A stretch of DNA of 64,000 nt, from NCBI GenBank assembly GCA_041736255.1, contig JBGSTZ010000111.1, forward strand, positions 31,031 to 95,030, written 5' to 3'. This DNA is from AVCC01 sp041736255 (GTDB taxonomy: Bacteria > Pseudomonadota > Gammaproteobacteria > Burkholderiales > Burkholderiaceae_D). Both the position numbers and the translations under genes were made by a program. Below the pieces are notes generated by a model. It saw only the letters and a list, made by a program, of their open reading frames with translations. It was not told the DNA's origin and did not search any database. Each line of letters begins with the position of its first letter. The stretch's first letter is position 1. Shown one piece after another: positions 44,790 to 52,203 of this stretch.

Positions 44790-45490
44790 TGCGGCAACTA
44801 TTACTCGATTTAGGTGCGGAAAAACCCCAGACCTTCGATAACTTCTTCGTCGGACAAAATCCAGAGCTGGCCGATCGCCTGCAACAAATCGTGGCGCGCG
44901 TTTCTAGCGAGCGCTTCGTGTATGTATGGGGCCAGCCCGGCGCCGGCAAAACCCATCTGCTGCATGCGGTGGCGGAAGCGGCCGCACCCACTGCGCGGTT
45001 CATTACATCCGAAGCCAACGCGGCAGCCTTCCAGTTCGATCCTTGCGTGACGTTGTATTTGATCGACGACTGCGACCAGTTATCCCCCGTGCTGCAGATC
45101 GAAGCCTTCAACCTGTACAACCAGGTGCGTGAGCACGGCACGGCGCTGGTAGTCAGCGGCAACTTGCCGCCAGCCGTTCTGGCGGTGCGGGAAGATTTAC
45201 GCACCCGACTCGGCTGGGGCTTGATTTACCGCCTGCATGAATTGACCGACGAAGAAAAAATTGACGCCTTGAGCCATTCCGCCCAGATACGCGGCCTGAT
45301 TTTATCGCCCGGCGTGTTGCCGTATTTGCTGACCCACACCAAACGTGACATGCGCTCGCTATCGTTTATTCTGGATGGTTTGGATAAATATTCCCTGGAA
45401 ACCCAACGCCCCATTACCTTATCGCTGCTGCGCAACCTGCTGCAACTGGGACAACTTGAACATCTGGAAAACCCACCGAAAGCACTATGA
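44786..45490 (+). CDS. hda: DnaA regulatory inactivator Hda
   Basis: A 234-residue AAA+ protein homologous to DnaA domains I-III. The N-terminal QLLLDLG is a beta-clamp binding motif, needed for RIDA (regulatory inactivation of DnaA by stimulating DnaA-ATP hydrolysis). Other features: PQTFDNFFVGQNPEL, Walker A WGQPGAGKTHLLHA, Walker B LYLIDDCDQL, sensor 1 ALVVSGNLPP and the arginine-finger region DLRTRLGWGLIYRLHEL. It lacks the DnaA DNA-binding domain. It overlaps the permease upstream and the HAD gene downstream, both by ATGA. Confidence 0.95.
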   Translation: MMRQLLLDLGAEKPQTFDNFFVGQNPELADRLQQIVARVSSERFVYVWGQPGAGKTHLLHAVAEAAAPTARFITSEANAAAFQFDPCVTLYLIDDCDQLSPVLQIEAFNLYNQVREHGTALVVSGNLPPAVLAVREDLRTRLGWGLIYRLHELTDEEKIDALSHSAQIRGLILSPGVLPYLLTHTKRDMRSLSFILDGLDKYSLETQRPITLSLLRNLLQLGQLEHLENPPKAL

Positions 45491-46158
45491 ATCTAGCCCT
45501 GTTTGACCTCGATCACACCCTGATTCCGATCGATTCCGATTACGAATGGGGGCAATTTCTGGCACGCACCGGCGCGGTGGATCGCGTCGCATTCGAGCTG
45601 CGCAATGCCGCCTTCTTCGCACAGTACCAGGCCGCCACGCTGGACCCGGTCGAATATCTGGAATTTGCGCTTGGCACACTGGCCCAATTTCCACGCCGCC
45701 AACTCGACGACTGGCATGCACAATTCATGGCCGAAGTTGTGCTACCGGTGATCACGCCAGCAGCGCGCGAGCTACTGCAACGCCATCAGAATGCCGGCGA
45801 TCTGGTCGCCATCATTACCGCCACCAACCGCTTCGTCGCCGCGCCGATTGCCAGAGCGCTCGGGGTGCAGCATCTGATCGCAGCCGAACCGGAAACCCTG
45901 GCCGACGGCAGCATCAGCGGCAAGCTGATCGGTATACCGACCTCCGGTGCCGGCAAGGTCAGCCACGCCCACGACTGGCTCGCTGCCATGGGAAAATCCT
46001 TGGCTGGCTTCGATCAAAGCCATTTTTACAGCGATTCGCAAAACGATATTCCGCTACTGTCGGTCGTCACCCATCCGGTGGCGACCAATCCCAATGCCAT
46101 ACTGGAAGCGCACGCCAAAGCGCTCGGCTGGCCCATCCTGAAGTTATTCAATGATTAA
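45487..46158 (+). CDS. HAD-IB family phosphatase (SerB-like)
   Basis: A 223-residue HAD superfamily hydrolase. Motif I is ALFDLDHTLI with Asp7 and Asp9; motif II is IITATNRFV; the helical cap of the IB type lies at residues about 15-90; motif III/IV is HFYSDSQNDIPLLSVVTHPV. It resembles phosphoserine phosphatase and histidinol-phosphatase relatives; substrate unknown. It overlaps hda (ATGA) and pcnB (8 bp), so it is translated from the same mRNA. Confidence 0.92.
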   Translation: MNLALFDLDHTLIPIDSDYEWGQFLARTGAVDRVAFELRNAAFFAQYQAATLDPVEYLEFALGTLAQFPRRQLDDWHAQFMAEVVLPVITPAARELLQRHQNAGDLVAIITATNRFVAAPIARALGVQHLIAAEPETLADGSISGKLIGIPTSGAGKVSHAHDWLAAMGKSLAGFDQSHFYSDSQNDIPLLSVVTHPVATNPNAILEAHAKALGWPILKLFND

Positions 46159-47530
46159 AAAATACATCCGCAAGATATTGGGCATTAATAAGACCGATGC
46201 CGCCGGCAACAACATGGAGCCGGACACGCTCGGCCCGAAACAGCACGGCATCGACCCCGGGCTATTGTCGAACAACGCGATCCGTGTCACGAAAACCTTG
46301 CAAGAAGCCGGTTTCAAGGCGTATGTGGTGGGCGGCGCAGTGCGCGACTTGCTGCTGGGCGTGAAGCCGAAGGATTTCGACATCGCCACCAACGCCACGC
46401 CGGAACAGGTCAAGCGATTATTCAGACGCGCGTTCATCATTGGCAAACGGTTCCAGATCGTGCATGTGATGTTCGGCCAGGATTTGCTGGAAGTGACCAC
46501 CTTCCGCGGCCCGGCCGCAGTCGAGTCGCCCAAGGATGAACACGGCCGCGTGCTGCGCGACAACACCTTCGGCGAATTGCACGAGGATGCGGTGCGGCGC
46601 GACTTCACCATCAACGCGATGTATTACGATCCGGCGAGCCAGAGCGTGCTCGATTACCACGGCGGCATGACCGACATCCGCAAAAAAGTGCTGCGCATCA
46701 TCGGTGTGCCTGAAGCGCGTTATCGTGAAGATCCGGTGCGCATGTTGCGGGTGGTGCGCTTCGCCGCCCGGCTGCAGTTTTCAATCGACCCCGCAACTGC
46801 GGCGCCGATCGCGGTGATGGCATCGCTGATCGACAACGTGCCGTCGGCCCGCGTGTTCGACGAAATGCTCAAACTGCTGCTAAGCGGCCAGGCGCTGGCC
46901 TGCCTGCAACGCTTGCGCTCGGAAGGTTTGCATCACGGCTTGCTGCCGTTGCTCGACGTAGTGCTGGAACAGCCTATGGGCGAAAAATTCATCACGCTGG
47001 CGCTGGCGGCCACCGATGAGCGGGTCAAGCTGGGCAAACCGGTATCGCCCGGCTTCCTGTTCGCGTCGCTGTTGTGGCATCAGGTGCTGGAGAAATGGAC
47101 TGCCTACCAGGCCGCCGGCGAAAATCCGATTCCCGCCTTGCATCTGGCTGCAGACGACGTGCTCGATACCCAGGCGGACAAGCTGGCAATCCAGCGCAAA
47201 ATCGGTTCCGACATGCGCGACATCTGGGCCATGCAGCCGCGTTTCGAGCGCCGCATCGGCAAGACGCCTTACAAGCTGCTGGAACATCCGCGGCTGCGCG
47301 CCTCTTACGACTTCCTGCTGCTACGCTGCGCTTCCGGTGAAATCGATGCTGAAATCGGCGAATGGTGGACCAGCTTCATGGCTGCCGATAACAACGAACG
47401 CGAAGTATTACTCACAGCCAAGCCACGCGCTACGGCGGCCGGCGGCGCAAAACGTGGTACCTCGCGCGGTGCATCGCGGGGCGGACGCGGCCGCAGGAAA
47501 GTCAGCGGCAGCACCGGAAGCCCGGAATGA
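46151..47530 (+). CDS. pcnB: Poly(A) polymerase I
   Basis: A 459-residue nucleotidyltransferase that adds 3' poly(A) tails to RNA and promotes decay. Catalytic part: VVGGAVRDLLLGVKPKDFDI with the DxD in DFDIATN, then RRAFIIGKRFQIVHV, RDNTFGELHEDAVRRDFTIN, and the conserved YREDPVRMLRVVRFAARL. The C-terminal tail (GTSRGASRGGRGRRKVSG) is Arg/Gly-rich and basic, as in PcnB rather than in CCA-adding enzymes. It overlaps the HAD gene by eight bases and folK by four. Confidence 0.95.
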   Translation: MIKKYIRKILGINKTDAAGNNMEPDTLGPKQHGIDPGLLSNNAIRVTKTLQEAGFKAYVVGGAVRDLLLGVKPKDFDIATNATPEQVKRLFRRAFIIGKRFQIVHVMFGQDLLEVTTFRGPAAVESPKDEHGRVLRDNTFGELHEDAVRRDFTINAMYYDPASQSVLDYHGGMTDIRKKVLRIIGVPEARYREDPVRMLRVVRFAARLQFSIDPATAAPIAVMASLIDNVPSARVFDEMLKLLLSGQALACLQRLRSEGLHHGLLPLLDVVLEQPMGEKFITLALAATDERVKLGKPVSPGFLFASLLWHQVLEKWTAYQAAGENPIPALHLAADDVLDTQADKLAIQRKIGSDMRDIWAMQPRFERRIGKTPYKLLEHPRLRASYDFLLLRCASGEIDAEIGEWWTSFMAADNNEREVLLTAKPRATAAGGAKRGTSRGASRGGRGRRKVSGSTGSPE

Positions 47531-48021
47531 CATTGCCAACAGCGGCACAGGTAACAACATACGTCGGCCTGGGCGCCAATCTGGGCGATGCGCGCAGCCA
47601 GGTGCTGCGCGCCATCGCGCAGCTGGAAACCGTGCCAAATACCCGTGTCAGCGCGCAATCGAACCTGTTTCGCAGCGCGCCGATAGACGCCGCCGGCGAC
47701 GACTTTATCAATGCGGTGGTGCAACTGCAAACCCGCTTGCCGGCGTCCGAACTGCTGCTGGCACTGCAAGCGATCGAACACGATTTCGGCCGCCAACGTC
47801 CGTATCCGAACGCACCGCGCACGCTCGATCTCGATTTACTACTGTACGGCGACCAGACCATTGCCAGCGCCACGCTGCAAGTGCCGCATCCACGCATGAC
47901 GCAGCGCGCCTTTGTGCTGATTCCGTTACTGCAGATCGACCCGCTGATCCGGATTCCGGGACACGGCGCCGCACATCTTTTCGCACCGGCAGTGGCCGAT
48001 CAGGCCGTTCAGCGCATCTAA
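47527..48021 (+). CDS. folK: 2-amino-4-hydroxy-6-hydroxymethyldihydropteridine pyrophosphokinase
   Basis: A 164-residue HPPK, which pyrophosphorylates 6-hydroxymethyl-dihydropterin in folate synthesis. Signatures: YVGLGANLGDARSQVLRAI, PIDAAGDDFINAVVQLQTRL, ALQAIEHDFGRQRPYPNAPR, TLDLDLLLYG and VPHPRMTQRAFVLIPLLQI. It overlaps pcnB (ATGA). panB follows after 120 bp, separated by a repeat-like palindromic stretch. Confidence 0.96.
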   Translation: MTLPTAAQVTTYVGLGANLGDARSQVLRAIAQLETVPNTRVSAQSNLFRSAPIDAAGDDFINAVVQLQTRLPASELLLALQAIEHDFGRQRPYPNAPRTLDLDLLLYGDQTIASATLQVPHPRMTQRAFVLIPLLQIDPLIRIPGHGAAHLFAPAVADQAVQRI

Positions 48022-48037
48022 AACATCTGACCCAATA

Positions 48038-48100
48038 AATATACAGTAAATAGTATTTTCAGAACGTCACATAAAACATGCTAAAAATTACATGTTTTAA
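48038..48100. repeat. Degenerate palindromic element between folK and panB
   Basis: It begins AATATACAGTAAATAGTATT, similar to the left end of the repeats at 51058 and 52034 (AATATAC...GTATTTTT), and contains a hairpin AAAACATG/CATGTTTT (48073-48098). The similarity is confined to the left end, so membership of the family is uncertain. Confidence 0.4.
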
Positions 48101-48141
48101 TGCATACTCCTTAAATATTTCTTGATTTAGAAGGATTCGTC

Positions 48142-48960
48142 ATGGCTGGATACATTCAAGACCCGCAACGCAAAGCAACCACCATCCCAACTCTGGCCGC
48201 GCAGCGCGCTGCTGGCGAAAAAATCACGATGCTGACCTGTTACGACGCCAGCTTTGCAGCGCTGATGGATCGCTGCGGCGTCGATATGCTGCTGGTCGGC
48301 GATTCGCTCGGCATGGTGTGCCAGGGACACGACTCGACGCTGCCTGTGTCGGTGCAAGATATCGCGTATCACACCGCTAGCGTGGCACGCGGCAACCGCA
48401 GCGCGATGCTGGTGGCCGACATGCCGTTCGGCAGCTACGCCACGCCTGAATCTGCATTCAACAATGCGGTGCAGTTGATCCAGGCCGGCGCACAAATGGT
48501 GAAGCTCGAAGGCGGCGCCTGGCTGGCGGACACCGTGCGCTTCCTGACCGAACGCGCAATTCCGGTCTGCGCCCACCTTGGACTGACGCCGCAATCGGTG
48601 CATCAATTGGGCGGCTACAAAGTGCAGGGCAAGACGCTGGAAGCCGCCGACAAACTCAAAAATGACGCGCTGGTGCTGCAAGCTGCAGGTGCTGAGATTC
48701 TGGTGCTGGAAGCGATTCCGGCCGCGCTGGGCCGCGAAGTGACTGAATTGCTGGCGATCCCGACCATCGGCATCGGTGCCGGGCCGGATTGCTCCGGTCA
48801 GGTGCTGGTGATGCACGATTTGCTGGGCGTATTCCCGGGCCGCAAGGCGCGCTTCGTGAAGAACTTCATGGACGGCCAGACCAGCATCGACGCCGCAGTG
48901 CTGGCGTACGTGGCAGCGGTCAAGGACAAGTCGTTCCCGGCTGCCGAGCACTGTTTCTGA
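48142..48960 (+). CDS. panB: 3-methyl-2-oxobutanoate hydroxymethyltransferase
   Basis: A 272-residue enzyme that makes ketopantoate, the first committed step to pantothenate and CoA. Signatures: KITMLTCYDASFAALMDRCG, MLLVGDSLGMVCQGHDSTLP, VADMPFGSYATPESAF, MVKLEGGAWLADTVRFL, PVCAHLGLTPQSVHQLGGYK, LEAIPAALGREVTELL and GIGAGPDCSGQVLVMHDLLG. The metal Asp and catalytic Glu are retained. panC is not adjacent. The ABC permease gene begins 10 bp after its stop. Confidence 0.97.
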   Translation: MAGYIQDPQRKATTIPTLAAQRAAGEKITMLTCYDASFAALMDRCGVDMLLVGDSLGMVCQGHDSTLPVSVQDIAYHTASVARGNRSAMLVADMPFGSYATPESAFNNAVQLIQAGAQMVKLEGGAWLADTVRFLTERAIPVCAHLGLTPQSVHQLGGYKVQGKTLEAADKLKNDALVLQAAGAEILVLEAIPAALGREVTELLAIPTIGIGAGPDCSGQVLVMHDLLGVFPGRKARFVKNFMDGQTSIDAAVLAYVAAVKDKSFPAAEHCF

Positions 48961-48970
48961 AGCGCTGGCA

Positions 48971-49672
48971 ATGATGGAAGCCACCCGCGCTGCGTTCGCC
49001 TTGCTGTTTTCGGGCGATGCTGCGCTGTGGCAAATTATCTGGGTGTCGCTCAAGACTTCCCTCGTCGGGCTGGCGATTGCCACGCCCATCGCGCTGCTGG
49101 CCGGCTATGCGCTGGCCAGCAGCAACTTTCCTGGCCGCCGTATTTTGATCTGGCTGGCGCAAGTTGCGCTGTCGATCCCCACCGTGCTGATCGGCCTGCT
49201 GCTGTACATGATGCTCACGCGCCGGGGGCCGCTGGGCGATTTGCAATGGCTATTCTCACAACCCGGCGTCATCGCCGGACAAGCACTCATCGCGCTACCG
49301 GTACTGATCGCGCTGACGCTGGCGGCGGTGCAAGCAGCCGACCCGCGCCTGGCAGAAACCGCCATCACGCTCGGCGCATCAAAATTGCGCATCATGATCA
49401 CCTTGCTGTATGAAGTGCGGTTCGGCGTGATGGCGGCGGTCATCAACGGCTTCGGGCGGGTGATTTCGGAAGTCGGTTGCGCGATGATGGTCGGCGGCAA
49501 TATCGCCGGCGTCACCCGTACCATAACCACTGCGATTGCGTTGGAAACCAGCAAAGGCGAATTCGCCCAAGGCATCGCGCTGGGCCTCGTGCTGATCGCG
49601 ATTGCGCTGGTGATCAATGCGGCGCTGATGCTGTTGCAGGGCGACGCCCAACGACAAGGACAACTCCGATGA
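48971..49672 (+). CDS. ABC transporter permease (tungstate/TupB-like)
   Basis: A 233-residue inner-membrane permease with about five membrane segments. It has the ABC-contact motif TAITLGASKLRIMITLLYEV and the TupB pattern AVINGFGRVISEVGCAMMVG followed by GNIAGVTRTITTAIALETSK. TupABC and relatives import tungstate or similar oxyanions for cofactor synthesis. It follows panB by 10 bp and overlaps the ATPase gene by four bases (ATGA). Confidence 0.88.
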   Translation: MMEATRAAFALLFSGDAALWQIIWVSLKTSLVGLAIATPIALLAGYALASSNFPGRRILIWLAQVALSIPTVLIGLLLYMMLTRRGPLGDLQWLFSQPGVIAGQALIALPVLIALTLAAVQAADPRLAETAITLGASKLRIMITLLYEVRFGVMAAVINGFGRVISEVGCAMMVGGNIAGVTRTITTAIALETSKGEFAQGIALGLVLIAIALVINAALMLLQGDAQRQGQLR

Positions 49673-50331
49673 CGACGTTGCTAATGTTGCGACAGTTGCG
49701 CAAGCGCCACGGCCAGCGCATCGTGCTCGATATCGAGAATTTTTCCATCGCCAGCGCCAGCGCCTATGTGCTGACCGGCGTCAATGGCGCCGGAAAAAGC
49801 ACGCTGCTGCGCATCCTGGCAGGGCTGGAATCCGCTGAATGCGGCGCGCTTGCGCAGCTCGACGCATCCCAACCGATGCCACTAACGCCCTACCCGGCCA
49901 CATTGCGCGCCGCGATTATTTACGTGCACCAGCATCCGGTCATGTTCGCCGGCAGCGTCGCAGCCAACATCGGCTTCGGCCTGAAATTACGCGGCGATTC
50001 CAGAACATCGCGCGCGCAACAAACCGCACAAGCGATGGAATGGGCTGGCGTCGCGCACCTGCAGGACAACCTCGCAAGCACCTTGTCCGGCGGCGAAAAA
50101 CAGCGCGTGGCGCTGGCCCGCGCCCGCATCCTGCAACCCCGGCTGCTATTGCTGGACGAACCCACCTCCAACCTCGACGGCGCCGCACGCGAACAAGTGA
50201 TCGCGCTGATACCAACCCTGCTGAAAGAAGGCAGCAGCGTAATCATGGCCTGCCACGACCGCGACCTGATCGCACTGCCACAAGTGCAACGCCTGAAACT
50301 ACGCGACGGCCGGCTGCAGGTGTATTCATAA
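49669..50331 (+). CDS. ABC transporter ATPase (TupC-like)
   Basis: A 220-residue ATPase. The start is ATG 49669, overlapping the permease stop; a longer frame upstream is only the permease in another frame. Walker A TGVNGAGKSTLLRIL, signature STLSGGEKQRVALARARI, Walker B LLLLDEPTSNLD and the His switch in MACHDRD are intact. It is shorter than molybdate ATPases and has no C-terminal TOBE/mop domain, as in TupC-type proteins. It is the partner of the upstream permease. No substrate-binding protein gene is adjacent. Confidence 0.9.
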   Translation: MTTLLMLRQLRKRHGQRIVLDIENFSIASASAYVLTGVNGAGKSTLLRILAGLESAECGALAQLDASQPMPLTPYPATLRAAIIYVHQHPVMFAGSVAANIGFGLKLRGDSRTSRAQQTAQAMEWAGVAHLQDNLASTLSGGEKQRVALARARILQPRLLLLDEPTSNLDGAAREQVIALIPTLLKEGSSVIMACHDRDLIALPQVQRLKLRDGRLQVYS

Positions 50332-50387
50332 CCGGTACCCTCTTGTCCTGCCATGAGAAAACTGAACACATTTGGGACAGGTTTTGG

Positions 50388-50406
50388 TAGGTCGGGTTAG
50401 CGGCTT
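50388..50406 (+). repeat. Short copy of a dispersed TAGGTCGGG repeat
   Basis: TAGGTCGGGTTAGCGGCTT, a truncated copy of the palindromic repeat found fully at 51200-51236 and, reversed, at 61419-61455. It lies between the ABC ATPase and hicA. Confidence 0.7.
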
Positions 50407-50445
50407 GTGAAGTGCGCAACATCGGTTAACGATATCAAATTATGC

Positions 50446-50451
50446 TATCAT
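50446..50451 (+). promoter_or_regulatory. Putative -10 box of hicAB
   Basis: TATCAT in TGCTATCAT lies seven bases before the hicA ATG, so transcription would begin at or next to the start codon (a leaderless mRNA). No good -35 is visible and no ribosome site lies between. Confidence 0.35.
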
Positions 50452-50458
50452 TTAAAGC

Positions 50459-50713
50459 ATGAAAGCCAAACATGCGAAGGCGCTGCGATCCGTATTCACT
50501 AAGCCGACGCTGGTGAATATTTCTTTCTCTGACCTGGAATCACTCGTCATCGCCTTGGGCGGAGTAGTGCGCGAGGGAGACGGGTCTCGCGTGGTATTTG
50601 AGATCAACGGAAAGCGCTTGTACCCACATCGCCCGCACCCGGGCAAGGAAGCTAAGCGCTATCAAGTTGAGGAATTCCGTGCATTGCTAGAATCAGAAGG
50701 AATCAAACCATGA
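50459..50713 (+). CDS. hicA: HicA family mRNA interferase toxin
   Basis: An 84-residue protein. The dsRBD-like fold is suggested by SFSDLESLVIALGGVVREGD and SRVVFEINGKRL, and the catalytic His lies in the motif HRPHPGKEAKRYQVEEFRAL. HicA toxins cleave mRNA and tmRNA. The gene is slightly longer at the N terminus than many HicA. It overlaps hicB by four bases (ATGA). Confidence 0.9.
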   Translation: MKAKHAKALRSVFTKPTLVNISFSDLESLVIALGGVVREGDGSRVVFEINGKRLYPHRPHPGKEAKRYQVEEFRALLESEGIKP

Positions 50714-51045
50714 ACAACACCATGACTTACAAGGGTTACGGCGCCCGCGTTGAATTCGATCCCCGCGATGCTATTTTTGTGGGTCGCGTTCTCGGCATCG
50801 CCGACATCATCAGTTTTCACGGCGAAACCGTTACAGAACTAACTGCAGATTTTCATAATGCAATCGATCATTACCTGAAAGATTGCGATGCCACCGGTCG
50901 TCAACCACAAAAACCAGCGTCCGGCAAAATAATGCTGCGCGTTCCGCCCGAGGTGCATGCCGCTGCCGCCATTGCTGCCGAGGCATCCGGCAAAAGCTTG
51001 AATCAGTGGGCTACTGAAGTGCTGGATCAGGCGGCACACGCTTAG
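50710..51045 (+). CDS. hicB: HicB family antitoxin
   Basis: A 111-residue protein. The N-terminal RNase-H-like HicB fold is seen in TYKGYGARVEFDPRDAIFVG and VTELTADFHNAIDHYLKDC. The C-terminal half (KIMLRVPPEVHAAAAIAAEA, then GKSLNQWATEVLDQAA) is a ribbon-helix-helix DNA-binding domain, which should autoregulate the operon and neutralise HicA. It overlaps hicA by ATGA. Confidence 0.92.
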   Translation: MNNTMTYKGYGARVEFDPRDAIFVGRVLGIADIISFHGETVTELTADFHNAIDHYLKDCDATGRQPQKPASGKIMLRVPPEVHAAAAIAAEASGKSLNQWATEVLDQAAHA

Positions 51046-51057
51046 TTCTCATTATTC

Positions 51058-51147
51058 AATATACAACATATTGTATTTTTATACACCGCAATTAATATAT
51101 GCGGTAACAGCATGGTTTATTGCCATACTCCATGCATATCAGTGCAG
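51058..51147 (+). repeat. Repeat copy A: palindromic direct repeat, left of higBA
   Basis: The core (51085-51130) has ACCGCAATTAATATATGCGG, a hairpin (ACCGCA/TGCGGT), followed by ATGG/CCAT pairing. It matches copy B at 52061-52106 in 43 of 46 bases. Both lie in the same direction and flank the HigBA module. Confidence 0.85.
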
Positions 51148-51199
51148 TCGTACTTCTTCAACCGAGCAGGCAATTATGAGTGAAATGTTTGCGATTTTG

Positions 51200-51236
51200 T
51201 AGGTCGGGTAAGCGGCTTCATCGCGTAACCCGACAT
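51200..51236 (+). repeat. Dispersed TAGGTCGGG palindromic repeat
   Basis: The sequence begins TAGGTCGGGTAAGCGGCTTC and ends GCGTAACCCGACAT, so its ends (GTCGGGT, ACCCGAC) can form a stem. Another copy lies in reverse at 61419-61455 and a short one at 50388. Confidence 0.75.
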
Positions 51237-51297
51237 TCTCAGCCGACAAAGACAAGAAAAACATAGAAGTTAAGTAACCTAAGGCAAATTTCAATAA

Positions 51298-51316
51298 TCT
51301 CAAATTGAGATACAAT
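51298..51316 (+). promoter_or_regulatory. Putative higBA operator and -10 box
   Basis: TCTCAAATTGAGA (51298-51310) is a perfect 13-base palindrome and touches TACAAT (51311-51316), a good -10. It lies six bases before higB ATG 51323. Autoregulation by HigA is the expected role. The message would be leaderless or nearly so. Confidence 0.5.
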
Positions 51317-51322
51317 CAACCG

Positions 51323-51604
51323 ATGCGAATCATCTCCAACAAGGCATTAATCCGTTTTTCTGTGAAATATCCAGAAACGTCAGGGTTGCTTCAGACTTGG
51401 CGCAAGCTGCTTGAAGCAAGTTCATTTGCCAGTTTTGCCGACATCAAGTCGGCATTCAACGCAACGGACAAGGTGGGTGATTTTTACGTATTTGACATTG
51501 GCGGCAATAAATACCGGATCATTGCCTCCATCCATTTCAATCGTCAAATGCTTTTTATCAGGCATGTTTTTACGCACAAGGAGTATGACAAATGGAAGCC
51601 GTAA
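51323..51604 (+). CDS. higB: HigB family toxin
   Basis: A 93-residue RelE-fold mRNA interferase of the HigB type. The start is taken at ATG 51323 (MRIISNKALIRFSVKYPETS); a TTG six codons earlier is less likely. Family features: LLQTWRKLLEASSFASFADI, NATDKVGDFYVFDIGGNKYR, IIASIHFNRQMLFIRHVFTH and the C-terminal EYDKW. These toxins cleave mRNA at the ribosome. It overlaps the antitoxin gene by 13 bases. Confidence 0.9.
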   Translation: MRIISNKALIRFSVKYPETSGLLQTWRKLLEASSFASFADIKSAFNATDKVGDFYVFDIGGNKYRIIASIHFNRQMLFIRHVFTHKEYDKWKP

Positions 51605-52014
51605 TGGATCGTCAAATGGTCGCTGAAATCACTGCCCATTTTCAAGCGCTTAACGCCATTATCCCTCTGCGCCCAATTCGCATGGAAGCCGAATATGACA
51701 AAGCAGTGAGCGCGCTCAATCAACTGCTGGATGTCGGCGCGGGCGATGAAACCCATCCATTGGCCGACCTGGTTGCAACGCTGGGCGAAATCATCGGCGA
51801 CTATGACGACATCCATTATCCGAATGGCGACGTAACGCCCTCTGCAATGCTGCGTTTTCTGATGGAGCAACATAATCTCACGCAATCCGATTTGCCGGAG
51901 GTCGGTACGCAAGGTGTTGTATCAGAAATTTTGCGAGGTATACGCGATCTGAACATTCGACAAATAAAAGCAATTTCTGCGCGATTCAACATTAATCCTG
52001 CTGCATTTTTTTAA
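51592..52014 (+). CDS. higA: HigA family antitoxin (XRE-type)
   Basis: A 140-residue antitoxin with an N-terminal region of a HigA type (RPIRMEAEYDKAVSALNQLL) and a C-terminal helix-turn-helix (AMLRFLMEQHNLTQSDLPEV, then VSEILRGIRDLNIRQIKAIS). It should neutralise HigB and repress the operon through the palindrome at 51298-51310. An alternative start at 51604 forms TAATG with the higB stop and would remove four residues. Confidence 0.92.
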   Translation: MEAVMDRQMVAEITAHFQALNAIIPLRPIRMEAEYDKAVSALNQLLDVGAGDETHPLADLVATLGEIIGDYDDIHYPNGDVTPSAMLRFLMEQHNLTQSDLPEVGTQGVVSEILRGIRDLNIRQIKAISARFNINPAAFF

Positions 52015-52033
52015 TACAACGCCACCCGCTAAA

Positions 52034-52124
52034 AATATACTACAAATGGTATTTTTACATACCGCAATGAATATATGCGGTAATAGCATGGCTTATTGCC
52101 ATACTCATCATAAAAATAGTGCAG
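52034..52124 (+). repeat. Repeat copy B: palindromic direct repeat, right of higBA
   Basis: The second copy of the repeat at 51058-51147, same orientation, ending AGTGCAG in both. The core at 52061-52106 differs at three of 46 bases. A weaker relative lies at 61460-61530. Confidence 0.85.
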
Positions 52125-52167
52125 GTCTGCGTGCCTGCGGCCCGCTGCAGGCACGCAGACCTGCACT
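52118..52167. repeat. Perfect 21-bp inverted repeat (hairpin)
   Basis: AGTGCAGGTCTGCGTGCCTG(C) at 52118-52138 is the exact reverse complement of 52147-52167, with an 8-base spacer. It overlaps repeat copy B and lies downstream of the minus-strand carbonic anhydrase gene, where it may act as a terminator or be a REP-type element. There is no T-run. Confidence 0.75.
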
Positions 52168-52203
52168 ACTTTGGCGGTGCGCTGCGCCAGCAATCACCTT
52201 ACT

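Noticed and set aside
51058..52124. Complete composite transposon around higBA
   Set aside because: The flanking repeats encode no transposase and are too short to be insertion sequences.
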